A stretch of 8,930 nucleotides of DNA, taken from assembly GCA_037968515.1 (NCBI GenBank), contig JBBKVQ010000054.1, positions 1-8,930 on the forward strand. The letters run 5' to 3'. The DNA comes from JBFFMO01 sp037968515 (GTDB taxonomy: Bacteria; Myxococcota_A; Bradymonadia; Bradymonadales; Bradymonadaceae). Positions 1 to 6,802 of the stretch are shown piece after piece; the stretch's first letter is position 1; every line of letters begins with the position of its first letter. A program made the position numbers and the translations under genes. Under the pieces are notes generated by a model. That model worked only from the letters and a program-made list of their open reading frames with translations. It was not told the DNA's origin and did not search any database.

Positions 1-1833
1 GGATCATGTGGCGCCAAGTATTCGATTGCCGACGAAAAGGTCCAGGGCAAGGTCTTTAAAATTCGTTGCAAAAAATGCAGCAATGTCATTGTTGTTAAGG
101 GCAACGAAGAAGGTGACGAGACTGTGACTGCTACAGTTGGTAGCGCGGTTTCGGCCGAATGGTATGTTGTCGTCGATGGCGAACAGGTCGGACCTGTGGC
201 CATTGATGAGATCGAAACCTATTTCAATGAAGGCCGAATCAACGCCGAGGCGTTCGCCTGGAAGGATGGCCTCACCGATTGGGTGGCGCTTTCCAAGCTC
301 GACGAATTTGCGCATCTCTCGCACGTGGGTGCGGGGCCGGAAGAAGCCACGCAGATCTCGGATGACTTCTCGTTGTATCAACAGCAAGTCAACGCAGAGG
401 CCGACGAAACTAGCGTCATGAACGCATCGTCAGACTTTGGTAGCGCTGCCGGTGGATTTTCGGCGTTTGAGTCGTCTGTCGCCGAGGAAGACCCAAACAG
501 TTTCTCTGCCGGTTTCAGCGATTTTGATTCTGGGACGGCCCAAGACGATTTCGGTTACGCCAAAGCGGGCGGAACTTCTAAAGACTCTGGGTTTGATTCC
601 GGGGGCTTATTCTCGAGTTTCGACGAACCGGCCAGCGGGCCTCAAATTCAATCTTCTGGAAATGTAGGCGGGATGTTCGCGTCCTTCGACAGCGACTCCA
701 ACAGTAACGACGACTTTCTTGGTCTTTCTTCTGCAGAACCTGCGGCTCCGTCGCGCACTAAATCAAGTGTGGGCTCGGCGTCCGCGGCCATGGCGAACGC
801 CAGTGTCGGCAGTGAGCTTGTCGGCAAGCGAAACGAAAACTCGGTGTTGTTCAGCCTCTCCAGCCTAGACCAAGTTCAGGCCGTGGGTGGTGGACCAGCC
901 GCGGGCGCAGACGTTCCTGTCACCGACGGTTCGGGCCTTATCGACATTCGCGCGCTAGCCTCCGCACACAAGTCCATGATGAGTCCTGGCTCAGGTGATG
1001 GTCCCAGCGTGGATCCGTTCACGACGGGAACGATGGCGATGCCAGCGCTGATGCCCATGGGGAGCCATCGCTCCAACAAACCGCTGATCATTGGCGGGGT
1101 CGTTGGTGGCGTTTTGCTTTTCGGTATCGTCGGTGCTTTGGCCTACATCGTTCTTTCGAAAGAAGACACGCCCGCCCCGGCACCAGAGACACAGTACGTA
1201 TATCGTGATCGTCCTGCAGCTGAAGAAACTGCCGAAGACAAGAAAGCAGCGGCAGAAGCCGAAGCAGCGGCAGCGGCGGTCAAAGAGCCAGTTGAGGTCG
1301 CTAATAACGACACCGCTGAAGCCAAGGATCCAAAGGACACCAAAGCTGGTAGTCGTCGGACTCCGGACAAGAAGTCCGCGCCCGCTGCGGCAGACGAGCC
1401 AAAAGAAGAGCCGAAGTCTGAACCCAAGAAGGCCGAGCCCAAGGGCGATAATATCGACCAGTTGCTGAATCAGATCGACAAGGCCTCTGCGAAAGAACCG
1501 AAGAAAGCCACCTCGAAGCCTAAAGAAGAGTCTTCATCGTCAGGCGGAAAGGACAAGCTCGACAAGTCCGATGTGCTCAACACCATCAAGGCACAATCGG
1601 GTCGGATCAACACGTGTTATAAATCGGCCAACGCAAATAACCTCAGCGGCACGATGAAGGTGAAATTCTTCATCAAGCCGAACGGTAGCGTCACAAACAC
1701 CGAAATCGTCTCGGGCAACTTTGCTGGAACCGACATCGGTCGTTGTGTTCAGAAGGCTGTCGGCGGGATGAAGTTCCCGTCCACCTCGGCCAGCGATAAT
1801 GTGCCAGTGACTTATCCCTTCAAGTTGGAATGA
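1..1833 (+). CDS. GltJ/AgmX-like protein: zinc ribbon, GYF domain, TM, AgmX/PglI C-terminal domain (5' partial)
   Basis: The reading frame is open from the first base, so the gene starts upstream; 610 codons are visible. Codons 1-38 are the rest of an MJ0042-type zinc ribbon (Cys at codon 3, then CKKC at 23-26; the partner of the first Cys should lie just outside). Codons 53-105 are a GYF_2/DUF4339 domain (EWYVVVDGEQVGP...WKDGLTDW). A Ser/Gly/Asp/Phe-rich low-complexity region with repeated FSxFD motifs follows, then an ENSVLFSLSSL motif near codons 279-289. One membrane span lies at about 361-384, followed by an Ala/Glu/Lys/Pro-rich TolA/TonB-like spacer. Codons 521-610 form an AgmX/PglI C-terminal domain with two cysteines (539 and 582) that could form a disulfide. 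This order is that of Myxococcus GltJ, a gliding-machinery protein with cytoplasmic ZnR-GYF and a periplasmic TonB-like tail. Many myxobacterial paralogues share parts of this architecture, so a motility role is inference. A hairpin terminator follows the TGA. Confidence 0.85.
   Translation, partial: GSCGAKYSIADEKVQGKVFKIRCKKCSNVIVVKGNEEGDETVTATVGSAVSAEWYVVVDGEQVGPVAIDEIETYFNEGRINAEAFAWKDGLTDWVALSKLDEFAHLSHVGAGPEEATQISDDFSLYQQQVNAEADETSVMNASSDFGSAAGGFSAFESSVAEEDPNSFSAGFSDFDSGTAQDDFGYAKAGGTSKDSGFDSGGLFSSFDEPASGPQIQSSGNVGGMFASFDSDSNSNDDFLGLSSAEPAAPSRTKSSVGSASAAMANASVGSELVGKRNENSVLFSLSSLDQVQAVGGGPAAGADVPVTDGSGLIDIRALASAHKSMMSPGSGDGPSVDPFTTGTMAMPALMPMGSHRSNKPLIIGGVVGGVLLFGIVGALAYIVLSKEDTPAPAPETQYVYRDRPAAEETAEDKKAAAEAEAAAAAVKEPVEVANNDTAEAKDPKDTKAGSRRTPDKKSAPAAADEPKEEPKSEPKKAEPKGDNIDQLLNQIDKASAKEPKKATSKPKEESSSSGGKDKLDKSDVLNTIKAQSGRINTCYKSANANNLSGTMKVKFFIKPNGSVTNTEIVSGNFAGTDIGRCVQKAVGGMKFPSTSASDNVPVTYPFKLE
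457..690 (+). repeat. Four degenerate FSxFD peptide motifs in the cytoplasmic linker
   Basis: Within the Ser/Gly-rich linker between the GYF domain and the membrane span, the motif recurs as FSAFE (457-471), FSDFD (514-528), FSSFD (610-624) and FASFD (676-690). Each copy follows a Gly-containing residue pair. The DNA copies differ in codon choice, so this looks like protein-level conservation rather than recent tandem duplication. It may be a multivalent short linear motif; no partner can be named. Confidence 0.6.
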
Positions 1834-1854
1834 GCAAAACTCGGCTCTGAACTC

Positions 1855-1879
1855 AAAAGCCCGCTTTCGCGGGCTTTTT
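1855..1879. terminator. Bidirectional intrinsic terminator
   Basis: A perfect 10-bp stem, AAAAGCCCGC (1855-1864) with GCGGGCTTTT (1869-1878), encloses a TTTC loop and continues into T at 1879. The A-run on one side and T-run on the other give a U-tract on both strands. It sits 21 bases after the TGA of the GltJ-like gene and overlaps the TAA stop (1880-1878) of the convergent NFACT gene, so it probably ends both transcripts. Confidence 0.9.
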
Positions 1880-3314
1880 AGTTTTCTTGGACTTCGTTGG
1901 CCAGCAGTGCCTCGACCCGCGCCTGATCCAATTGGATAGCGATATTGGCTGCCCCGGCCACAGAAACCGAACCCGGCGCTGCGCCTTTGGGCTTGCGGAC
2001 GTGTTTATTATGCGTCCACATCACGTCGATCACAGAGTCGTTCTTGTTCTTGCTGAACCAAGCCGCCAGCATCGCGGCTTCAAGCAAATCTTGGCCGTCG
2101 ACCTCCGCTCCCTTGTCCTGACGTAAAACCACGTGTGAACCCGTGACGTCTCGGGCATGCAGCCAGATATCGCGCCCGCGAGCGTGACGAAGTGTGAGCG
2201 CGTCGTTGTCCTTCGCGTTTCGTCCCACAAGTATGGTTGTCCCCCTCGAACTCTTGAACTCTCGGTAGGGGATTCGCGGCGCCGGCTGCGCTCCAGCCTT
2301 TGTTTGCGGCCGGGTGGTCAAGCGAAGCTTGCGCAACTCAGCACGCAGGGACTCCAGATCTCTGGTTCCGGCTTCGTAAGCCAGCGCCAGCCGGTCCAAG
2401 AGTTCCATTTCTTCCATGGTCGCCAAGAGTCGTGCCTCGACCTTAGTCTTGGCGTTTTTCATGCGACGGTATTCATGAAAGGCCCGGTCGATATTTGCCT
2501 GAAGGGACCGTGACGGATCGAGCTCGACTTCCACCTCAGGCATCCCATCTTCCCAATAGTCGGTTACCGTCACGCTTGACGCGCCTGCCGTTACCCGACC
2601 GTGCATCGTGTTCAGTAGCTCGCCCTGACGTCTGAGGTGTTCGGACTCATCGATGCGTACAAGGTCTTTAGAGATCGCCTTCTCGCGGCGCTGAAGCTTC
2701 TTCCGCGCGTTTTTCAGAAGAGCGTTGACCTCCTTGGCTTCGCTTTCTTGGAATTCTTGCTTTTGCCCTTGTGCGACTAGCTTGGCGATATGCGCCGAAC
2801 GCTCACCAACCGGGACGGCATCCAACACACCTTTGCCATTGGCCCAGTCGCCCTCTGGCGCCGTCCACTCATGGTGGATGCGCACACGCTCGTTGGTGCG
2901 ATGCGAACCCAGAACTTTGCCGTTTAGGACCAAAGCGAGATTCGACCACCGCAGAGACGTCTCTAGGTAAAGGTGCAGCGTCTCGCCGTCGTGCTCAAAG
3001 CTCAGATCGACGATGCGGTCGTTTTCAAAAACACTTGCGCCCAAAAAAAACGAGGGCAGCAACCACTTACGCATCAACATCGTCAATGCATCGGCGGGAA
3101 GGGCATCTTTGGCCTTACGTTCGACCAGATGAAGTCGTGCCCAGTTCAGGTCACAACTCACTACAAAATAATGTGTTTCACCCGGGCCGCGAGTTTGAAA
3201 AACCCAAGTTCCTGGTGCCACAACCCAAAGGGATTGGACGGCGCCACGCGCTGTGGTCAGTTCTTCGGCGAGTCCGACAAGGTCTTGATGGCTAAGAATC
3301 ACTTCATTACTCAA
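1878..3314 (-). CDS. NFACT-family protein (RqcH/FbpA/NEMF-like), compact form
   Basis: This 478-residue protein has an NFACT-N domain (about 1-155), including the conserved ARLHL stretch (59-63), a DR pair (D99-R100, matching the DR motif important in Bacillus RqcH) and SNLALVLNGKVLGSHR (124-139). A long helical/coiled-coil section (about 185-335) follows. It ends in an NFACT-R (DUF814) domain with RDIWLHARDVTGSHVVLR (381-398) and KPKGAAPGSV (441-450). Family members such as RqcH bind 50S-peptidyl-tRNA complexes and add C-terminal Ala tails in ribosome quality control. This protein is roughly 90 residues shorter than RqcH (about 570), and I see no GLSP-type helix-hairpin-helix region between NFACT-N and the coiled coil. 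The start is TTG with no clear Shine-Dalgarno; the frame stays open upstream but offers no ATG, GTG or other TTG. Family assignment is firm; activity as an Ala-tailing factor is inferred. Confidence 0.88.
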   Translation of the reverse strand: MSNEVILSHQDLVGLAEELTTARGAVQSLWVVAPGTWVFQTRGPGETHYFVVSCDLNWARLHLVERKAKDALPADALTMLMRKWLLPSFFLGASVFENDRIVDLSFEHDGETLHLYLETSLRWSNLALVLNGKVLGSHRTNERVRIHHEWTAPEGDWANGKGVLDAVPVGERSAHIAKLVAQGQKQEFQESEAKEVNALLKNARKKLQRREKAISKDLVRIDESEHLRRQGELLNTMHGRVTAGASSVTVTDYWEDGMPEVEVELDPSRSLQANIDRAFHEYRRMKNAKTKVEARLLATMEEMELLDRLALAYEAGTRDLESLRAELRKLRLTTRPQTKAGAQPAPRIPYREFKSSRGTTILVGRNAKDNDALTLRHARGRDIWLHARDVTGSHVVLRQDKGAEVDGQDLLEAAMLAAWFSKNKNDSVIDVMWTHNKHVRKPKGAAPGSVSVAGAANIAIQLDQARVEALLANEVQEN

Positions 3315-3324
3315 TCGGCCAATT

Positions 3325-3352
3325 TTGATTTCGTGGCCACACGGTGTAGAAC
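3325..3352 (+). promoter_or_regulatory. Candidate sigma-70-type promoter for the TPR lipoprotein gene
   Basis: TTGATT (3325-3330) and TAGAAC (3347-3352) are separated by 16 bases, each matching four of six consensus positions. The position, 52 bases before the ATG, fits a promoter. The spacer includes the 8-bp palindrome GTGGCCAC (3333-3340). The match is weak and could be chance. Confidence 0.3.
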
Positions 3353-3357
3353 TTTCA

Positions 3358-3386
3358 GACTCTCGGAGTCGTTCAAGCCGTTCAAG
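3358..3386. promoter_or_regulatory. Palindrome plus tandem CGTTCAAG repeat in the divergent leader
   Basis: GACTC-TCG-GAGTC (3358-3370) is a perfect 5-bp inverted repeat. It runs directly into CGTTCAAG (3370-3377) and a second CGTTCAAG (3379-3386) with a 9-bp period. The block lies between the candidate promoter and the Shine-Dalgarno of the TPR lipoprotein, and upstream of the divergent NFACT gene. It could be an operator or leader hairpin; no regulator is identified. Confidence 0.35.
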
Positions 3387-3403
3387 GAAGGACGGAGGAA
3401 AAC

Positions 3404-4150
3404 ATGAAAAAACTAATGATGATAGCGTTCTTGGCCCTGATTTGTGCTTGTTCTGGTGCCGACACCAAGAAAGAAGAGGACATCAAGAACGCGGATTGGC
3501 ACTATCAGATGGGTGCTGGGTACTTCGGTTCCCAAGAAATGCCCTTAGCGATTCGCGAGCTCACGACCTCACTTGAGATGAATCCGGAGCATGCCGAGGC
3601 GCACCACCTGCTTGGTTTTATCTACATGGGGCGGCGAGACTACCAAAAGGCTCTCAAGCATTTTGACAACGCCGTCCGTATCAAGCCGGATTTTACGATC
3701 GCGCGAAATAATCGTGGGTCGGTTTACCTGTTCATGGAGCGTTGGAAAGACGCCGAGGCCGACTTCGAGGCACTGCTCGATACTCCGCTTTATCCAACCC
3801 CCGAGCTCGCCCACAACAACATCGGGTGGGCGTATTATAATCTGAAGGATTACTCGCGATCGCTGGAACACTTCAAGATGGCGACGTTTTTGAAGCCTCA
3901 ACTCTGCATCGCTCACAACAACACTGGGCTGGCTTATTTGGCATTGGGCTCCCGAATGGAAGCCGCTGAGAGCTTCCAGCGTGCGGTTGAAAAGTGTCCG
4001 GACAACTACGCTGAGCCCCATATGCATCTGGGTAAGATGATGGTCGAGGACAATCACCAGAATGCCCGTGCCCAGTTCGAACGTTGTTACGAGTTGGAGC
4101 CCGAAACGAACCTGGGCCGGCGTTGCCGCCAGTACCTGCAGATCCGCTAG
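3404..4150 (+). CDS. TPR-repeat lipoprotein, PilF/PilW/Tgl-like
   Basis: The 248-residue product starts with a lipoprotein signal: MKK, a hydrophobic stretch and lipobox ICAC, with Cys16 as the likely lipidated residue. Five to six TPR units follow: about 31-64, 65-98, 99-133, 134-166, 167-200 and a weaker 203-236. They show the typical A..LG..Y...Y..AL..F..A...P spacing, with repeated HNN-G-AY signatures. Size, N-terminal lipidation and TPR-only architecture match PilF/PilW and the myxobacterial pilotin Tgl, outer-membrane lipoproteins needed for assembly of the PilQ secretin of type IV pili. No pilus gene is adjacent, so this role is inferred; a generic TPR lipoprotein is the alternative. 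Four further cysteines (168, 198, 228, 241) could form periplasmic disulfides. The ATG is supported by GGAGGA at 3394-3399. The gene converges on the HEAT-protein gene, with 5 bases between stops. Confidence 0.85.
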   Translation: MKKLMMIAFLALICACSGADTKKEEDIKNADWHYQMGAGYFGSQEMPLAIRELTTSLEMNPEHAEAHHLLGFIYMGRRDYQKALKHFDNAVRIKPDFTIARNNRGSVYLFMERWKDAEADFEALLDTPLYPTPELAHNNIGWAYYNLKDYSRSLEHFKMATFLKPQLCIAHNNTGLAYLALGSRMEAAESFQRAVEKCPDNYAEPHMHLGKMMVEDNHQNARAQFERCYELEPETNLGRRCRQYLQIR

Positions 4151-4167
4151 GTTGCTTAGCGCCGGCC
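4115..4167. terminator. Inverted repeat spanning the convergent stop codons (possible terminator)
   Basis: GGCCGGCG (4115-4122) and CGCCGGCC (4160-4167) form a perfect 8-bp inverted repeat enclosing both stop codons (4148-4150 and 4158-4156). An inner ACCT (4134-4137)/AGGT (4149-4152) pair could extend the fold. There is no T-run on either side, so it is not a canonical intrinsic terminator. It may still impede readthrough between the convergent genes. Confidence 0.3.
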
Positions 4168-5424
4168 TTCTAAGGTCTTGATGATCGCCTGAGCGACCTC
4201 ACGCGCATATTCTTCTTCATCATTATCGGCCAGCACTCTGGCAAACCATTCCTTTTGTCCCTTGGCATCAGCGTTTGCGACGATATACAAGTACTTCACA
4301 CGAAGACTGTCTCTGTACGTGACGTAGTGCTGTTTTTCGTTCCGCTCTTCCCAGATCAGCGGTTCGCAACGCAGATCATGGGGCGAATTCGAAAACTGCA
4401 GACGCGCCCAAATGACATCTTCTTTGGTGGCGACCATCTTCAAAGCGTCCAAAACTGCGCATTTTTCGTTGAGTTCGAGCTTCTGTTCGAGTTTGGCTCG
4501 AAGCAGGTTATGGGACGAATCATCTTCGACCTGTCCGGCGACCCAATATGCCAACACACGCGTGTGTGCATCGTCTGATGGGAACTTGCTGTGAATGAAG
4601 GGCAGCGTCAGCGGTGACGCCATCAAGGCGAGCCCTCGATACGCACCTTCTCGAGCCTCTGCGTCTTTTGAAAGGGCCATGGCCTCGAGGACTTTAATCG
4701 TGTCGGGCGACGAGCCCAGTTTCCCTAACGCGACCGCGGCGTCGCCCCGAACCGCGGGCGAAGGGCTGGTTTTCGCCTGGTTCATCAGCGCCTCGGAGGC
4801 CGTCTGCAGCTTGAGCAATCCAGCGCAGAAGATGGCCTCGCGCTGGACCGATACATCGGGGTCGTCGATATGGCGAAGCACGAGTGCCCGGATTCCCGGC
4901 CGTTCCCAGAGCTGAAAGCTCATCGGGTCGCGAAGGTGTTCCAACGCGGCTTGGCGTTCGCTGGGATCTTCTGCCCGAAGTCGAACTTCAAAAAAGCCTT
5001 CGTGGTGATACTTTTCGAAAAAGCCACCGGTGGCCAATTCTAGCGCTGCAACGTTAGCCACGATCGCAATCGTGGTGATGATTAGGAACTCAGCCCCATG
5101 GTTACGCACCGAGACCCGGTCGCCGTCGCCCTGGACGCCAAGGATCACCTGTTCCCTCCACGGCCCCGGAAAGGTCAGGTCACCTACCAAAATCGCCTGC
5201 AAAGCCGCCGTCACGAGCACCACCATCATATTTGCGGTGATCGCGAGCAGGTTCAGAACAACCGAGGTGCTCACGTTTAGAGCGTACCAAGCGCTCGCAA
5301 GTCCGATCGCCCAAGCGAGGAGTGTCGAAAGCACGACGGTGATGACGAGTGAACGCCTGGTCTTGGCGAATAATCGAAAGAGCCCGAGGTCGGAAATATC
5401 GGTGGAGAATCTGAGCCGAGCCAT
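4156..5424 (-). CDS. Membrane-anchored HEAT-repeat protein of unknown function
   Basis: The chosen ATG at 5424 gives 422 residues beginning MARLRF. A GTG at 5457 would add 11 residues but has no Shine-Dalgarno, whereas the ATG has a weak GGGA 6 bases upstream. Three hydrophobic segments are visible at about 25-49, 53-80 and 112-132, separated by a short loop and a charged stretch. From about residue 150 the protein is soluble and made of helical HEAT/armadillo-type repeats, with units like ALEHLRD, ALVLRHIDDPDVSVQREAIFCA, EALMNQAKTSPSPAVRGDAAVALGKLG and MALSKDAEAREGAYRGLALM. HEAT arrays are protein-binding scaffolds; no enzymatic motif is seen. It is the last gene of the leftward run, 56 bases after the yacG stop, so co-transcription is likely. 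Partner and function are unknown. Confidence 0.8.
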   Translation of the reverse strand: MARLRFSTDISDLGLFRLFAKTRRSLVITVVLSTLLAWAIGLASAWYALNVSTSVVLNLLAITANMMVVLVTAALQAILVGDLTFPGPWREQVILGVQGDGDRVSVRNHGAEFLIITTIAIVANVAALELATGGFFEKYHHEGFFEVRLRAEDPSERQAALEHLRDPMSFQLWERPGIRALVLRHIDDPDVSVQREAIFCAGLLKLQTASEALMNQAKTSPSPAVRGDAAVALGKLGSSPDTIKVLEAMALSKDAEAREGAYRGLALMASPLTLPFIHSKFPSDDAHTRVLAYWVAGQVEDDSSHNLLRAKLEQKLELNEKCAVLDALKMVATKEDVIWARLQFSNSPHDLRCEPLIWEERNEKQHYVTYRDSLRVKYLYIVANADAKGQKEWFARVLADNDEEEYAREVAQAIIKTLEGRR

Positions 5425-5480
5425 GTGTTTCCCGTACGGAGGTCTAAATAGTGACACTCGCCAGAGGGCAATAGTTCCAT

Positions 5481-5684
5481 CTAGTCGTCAAGGTCGTACG
5501 TTTCGTTTGGCAGTGCGCGTTCTGTCGCATTCTGATCGATGGGCATTCGATACTCTTCATTGATCCAACGCCCAAGATCGACCATCTGGCAGTGGTCCGA
5601 ACAGAACGGGAAATGGGGGTTGTCGGGCCTTAGTTCAATCGGCTGGCGACAAACAGGACATTTAGGCAAACGTTTTTCAACCAT
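5481..5684 (-). CDS. yacG: YacG family zinc-binding protein (DNA gyrase inhibitor family)
   Basis: The 67-residue product carries the complete YacG signature: CPVC (Cys9 and Cys12 from the chosen start), then FPFCSDHCQMVDLGRWINEE with Cys28 and Cys32, and YRMP. The four cysteines bind one zinc. E. coli YacG binds GyrB and inhibits gyrase DNA binding. The C-terminal tail is acidic, ending in DLDD, as is common in this family. The chosen ATG at 5684 overlaps the preceding polyferredoxin stop as TGATG, indicating translational coupling; a GTG one codon earlier (5687) is the alternative. There is no separate Shine-Dalgarno, consistent with coupling. The neighbourhood (redox genes upstream, HEAT membrane protein downstream) differs from the coaE-linked context known in gammaproteobacteria. 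Confidence 0.93.
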   Translation of the reverse strand: MVEKRLPKCPVCRQPIELRPDNPHFPFCSDHCQMVDLGRWINEEYRMPIDQNATERALPNETYDLDD

Positions 5685-6802
5685 CACAGCGCCTTGCGAT
5701 GTGGCCCCTGTTTCCAGTTCTCGCTCATCAATGACGACATCGAGAGTTCTTGTGGATGGGGTTCATTTGAGTTTTCGAGCCTCAGCACACCACGAGGGCA
5801 AACTTCGGCGCACATACCACAACCCACACAAGATGCTCGAACGAACGACTGGTTTCTCTGAGCATAAGCCCGAACGTCAATTCCCATCTCGCAATACTTG
5901 CTGCACATCCCGCAAGAGATGCACATGTTTTCTTTAACCGTGATTCGAAATTTCCCAAACTTCTGGATCAACCCAAGGAACGCCGCCATCGGGCAGAAGT
6001 TTCGGCACCACAACCGGGTACCGCCGATGGGATAGAGGCCGACTCCGACGACTCCAGACAAGATGCTAGAGACCAGCAGTCCATAGGCCTTTTGTACCGT
6101 CTTGGCGCTCTCGGCGAATTCAGGATGTTTGGTGCCCACCGCGTAGCTAATGACCACCATCGCGGTGGTCACAATAGAAAAGACCAGGATGATATGAATG
6201 GAGTATTTTTCAAATTTCCACGCCTTCTCGGATTTGTTCGAGAGGTGTCGCCAAGGTTCGCCGAGCGTGTTTGCAAGTCCACCGCAGCCGCATACCCACG
6301 AGCAATACCAGCGTTTTCCAAAGAAAAACGCCAAGATTGGCACCATCACCAAAGAGCCCAACAACGAGTACAAGATGAACGGGATCGGCATGTAGAGGAT
6401 GCTGGTTGGGTAGAAATAATCGATCTTCAGCGGCCAGAGATAACTGAAATAATAACCTGGCTGATCCAGCGCCTTGAGCATGATGGGTATGGAAAACGCA
6501 AAAGTCGTCTGAACAAACATGACGACGATCGTCCGAATCACTTGATACCGATTATGGCGGTATTTGTAGAGCATCCACCCGCCGCCACCCAAGATCGCGA
6601 ACGTGTACAGCATGCCGTAGAGCGTCCACTTGCCCTCAAAAGGCTTCTTATCGAACCCTAAGACGTGCACAAGAGGCTGCAACTGTTCTGTGAAGTAGAG
6701 CAGGATATAAAAGGTGAGGAATACGGCCGACAAGAACCAGGCAGTGATGCCACGGTTTTTGACGTCGTGAAGAAACCAACCGACAGGTCCACCGCTTCTC
6801 AT
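5684..6802 (-). CDS. Membrane polyferredoxin, NapH/NosR/CcoG-like 4Fe-4S protein
   Basis: This 372-residue protein has about six membrane spans (18-37, 61-80, 88-110, 134-161, 201-222, 240-260). Between spans 4 and 5 lies CSWVCGCGG (Cys167, 171, 173) and after span 6 CRNFCP (Cys266, 270), the paired cysteine motifs typical of NapH/NosR-type proteins. A cytoplasmic tail carries two 4Fe-4S motifs: CISCGMCSKYC (Cys294, 297, 300, 304), where the usual Pro after the fourth Cys is Glu, and CVGCGMCAEVCP (Cys325, 328, 331, 335). Proteins of this family pass electrons between cytoplasmic donors or quinol and periplasmic reductases. The ATG overlaps the oxidoreductase stop as ATGA, with GGAG 8 bases upstream, and the stop overlaps yacG. 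No nap, nos or cco genes are in view, so the acceptor is unknown. The adjacent NAD(P)H-FAD enzyme is a plausible electron donor. Confidence 0.9.
   Translation of the reverse strand: MRSGGPVGWFLHDVKNRGITAWFLSAVFLTFYILLYFTEQLQPLVHVLGFDKKPFEGKWTLYGMLYTFAILGGGGWMLYKYRHNRYQVIRTIVVMFVQTTFAFSIPIMLKALDQPGYYFSYLWPLKIDYFYPTSILYMPIPFILYSLLGSLVMVPILAFFFGKRWYCSWVCGCGGLANTLGEPWRHLSNKSEKAWKFEKYSIHIILVFSIVTTAMVVISYAVGTKHPEFAESAKTVQKAYGLLVSSILSGVVGVGLYPIGGTRLWCRNFCPMAAFLGLIQKFGKFRITVKENMCISCGMCSKYCEMGIDVRAYAQRNQSFVRASCVGCGMCAEVCPRGVLRLENSNEPHPQELSMSSLMSENWKQGPHRKAL

Noticed and set aside
1143..1442. 99-residue leftward Ala/Ser-rich frame
   Set aside because: It is antisense to the Ala/Glu/Lys/Pro spacer of the GltJ-like gene; its composition is explained by the complement of GCN, GAN and AAG codons.
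2771..3407. Rightward frames of 144-174 residues
   Set aside because: They are antisense to the clearly recognisable NFACT gene and show no domain features.
3404..3451. Alternative lipobox cysteine at residue 14 of the TPR protein
   Set aside because: Cys16 in ICAC fits the lipobox better, with Ala at -1; ALIC lacks a small residue at -1.
5030..5563. 177-residue rightward open frame
   Set aside because: It overlaps the HEAT-protein and yacG genes on the opposite strand, has no recognisable domain and no ribosome-binding site.
6092..6661. 189-residue rightward His/Arg-rich frame
   Set aside because: It lies fully antisense to the polyferredoxin gene and is His/Arg/Gln-rich in the way typical of an antisense shadow.
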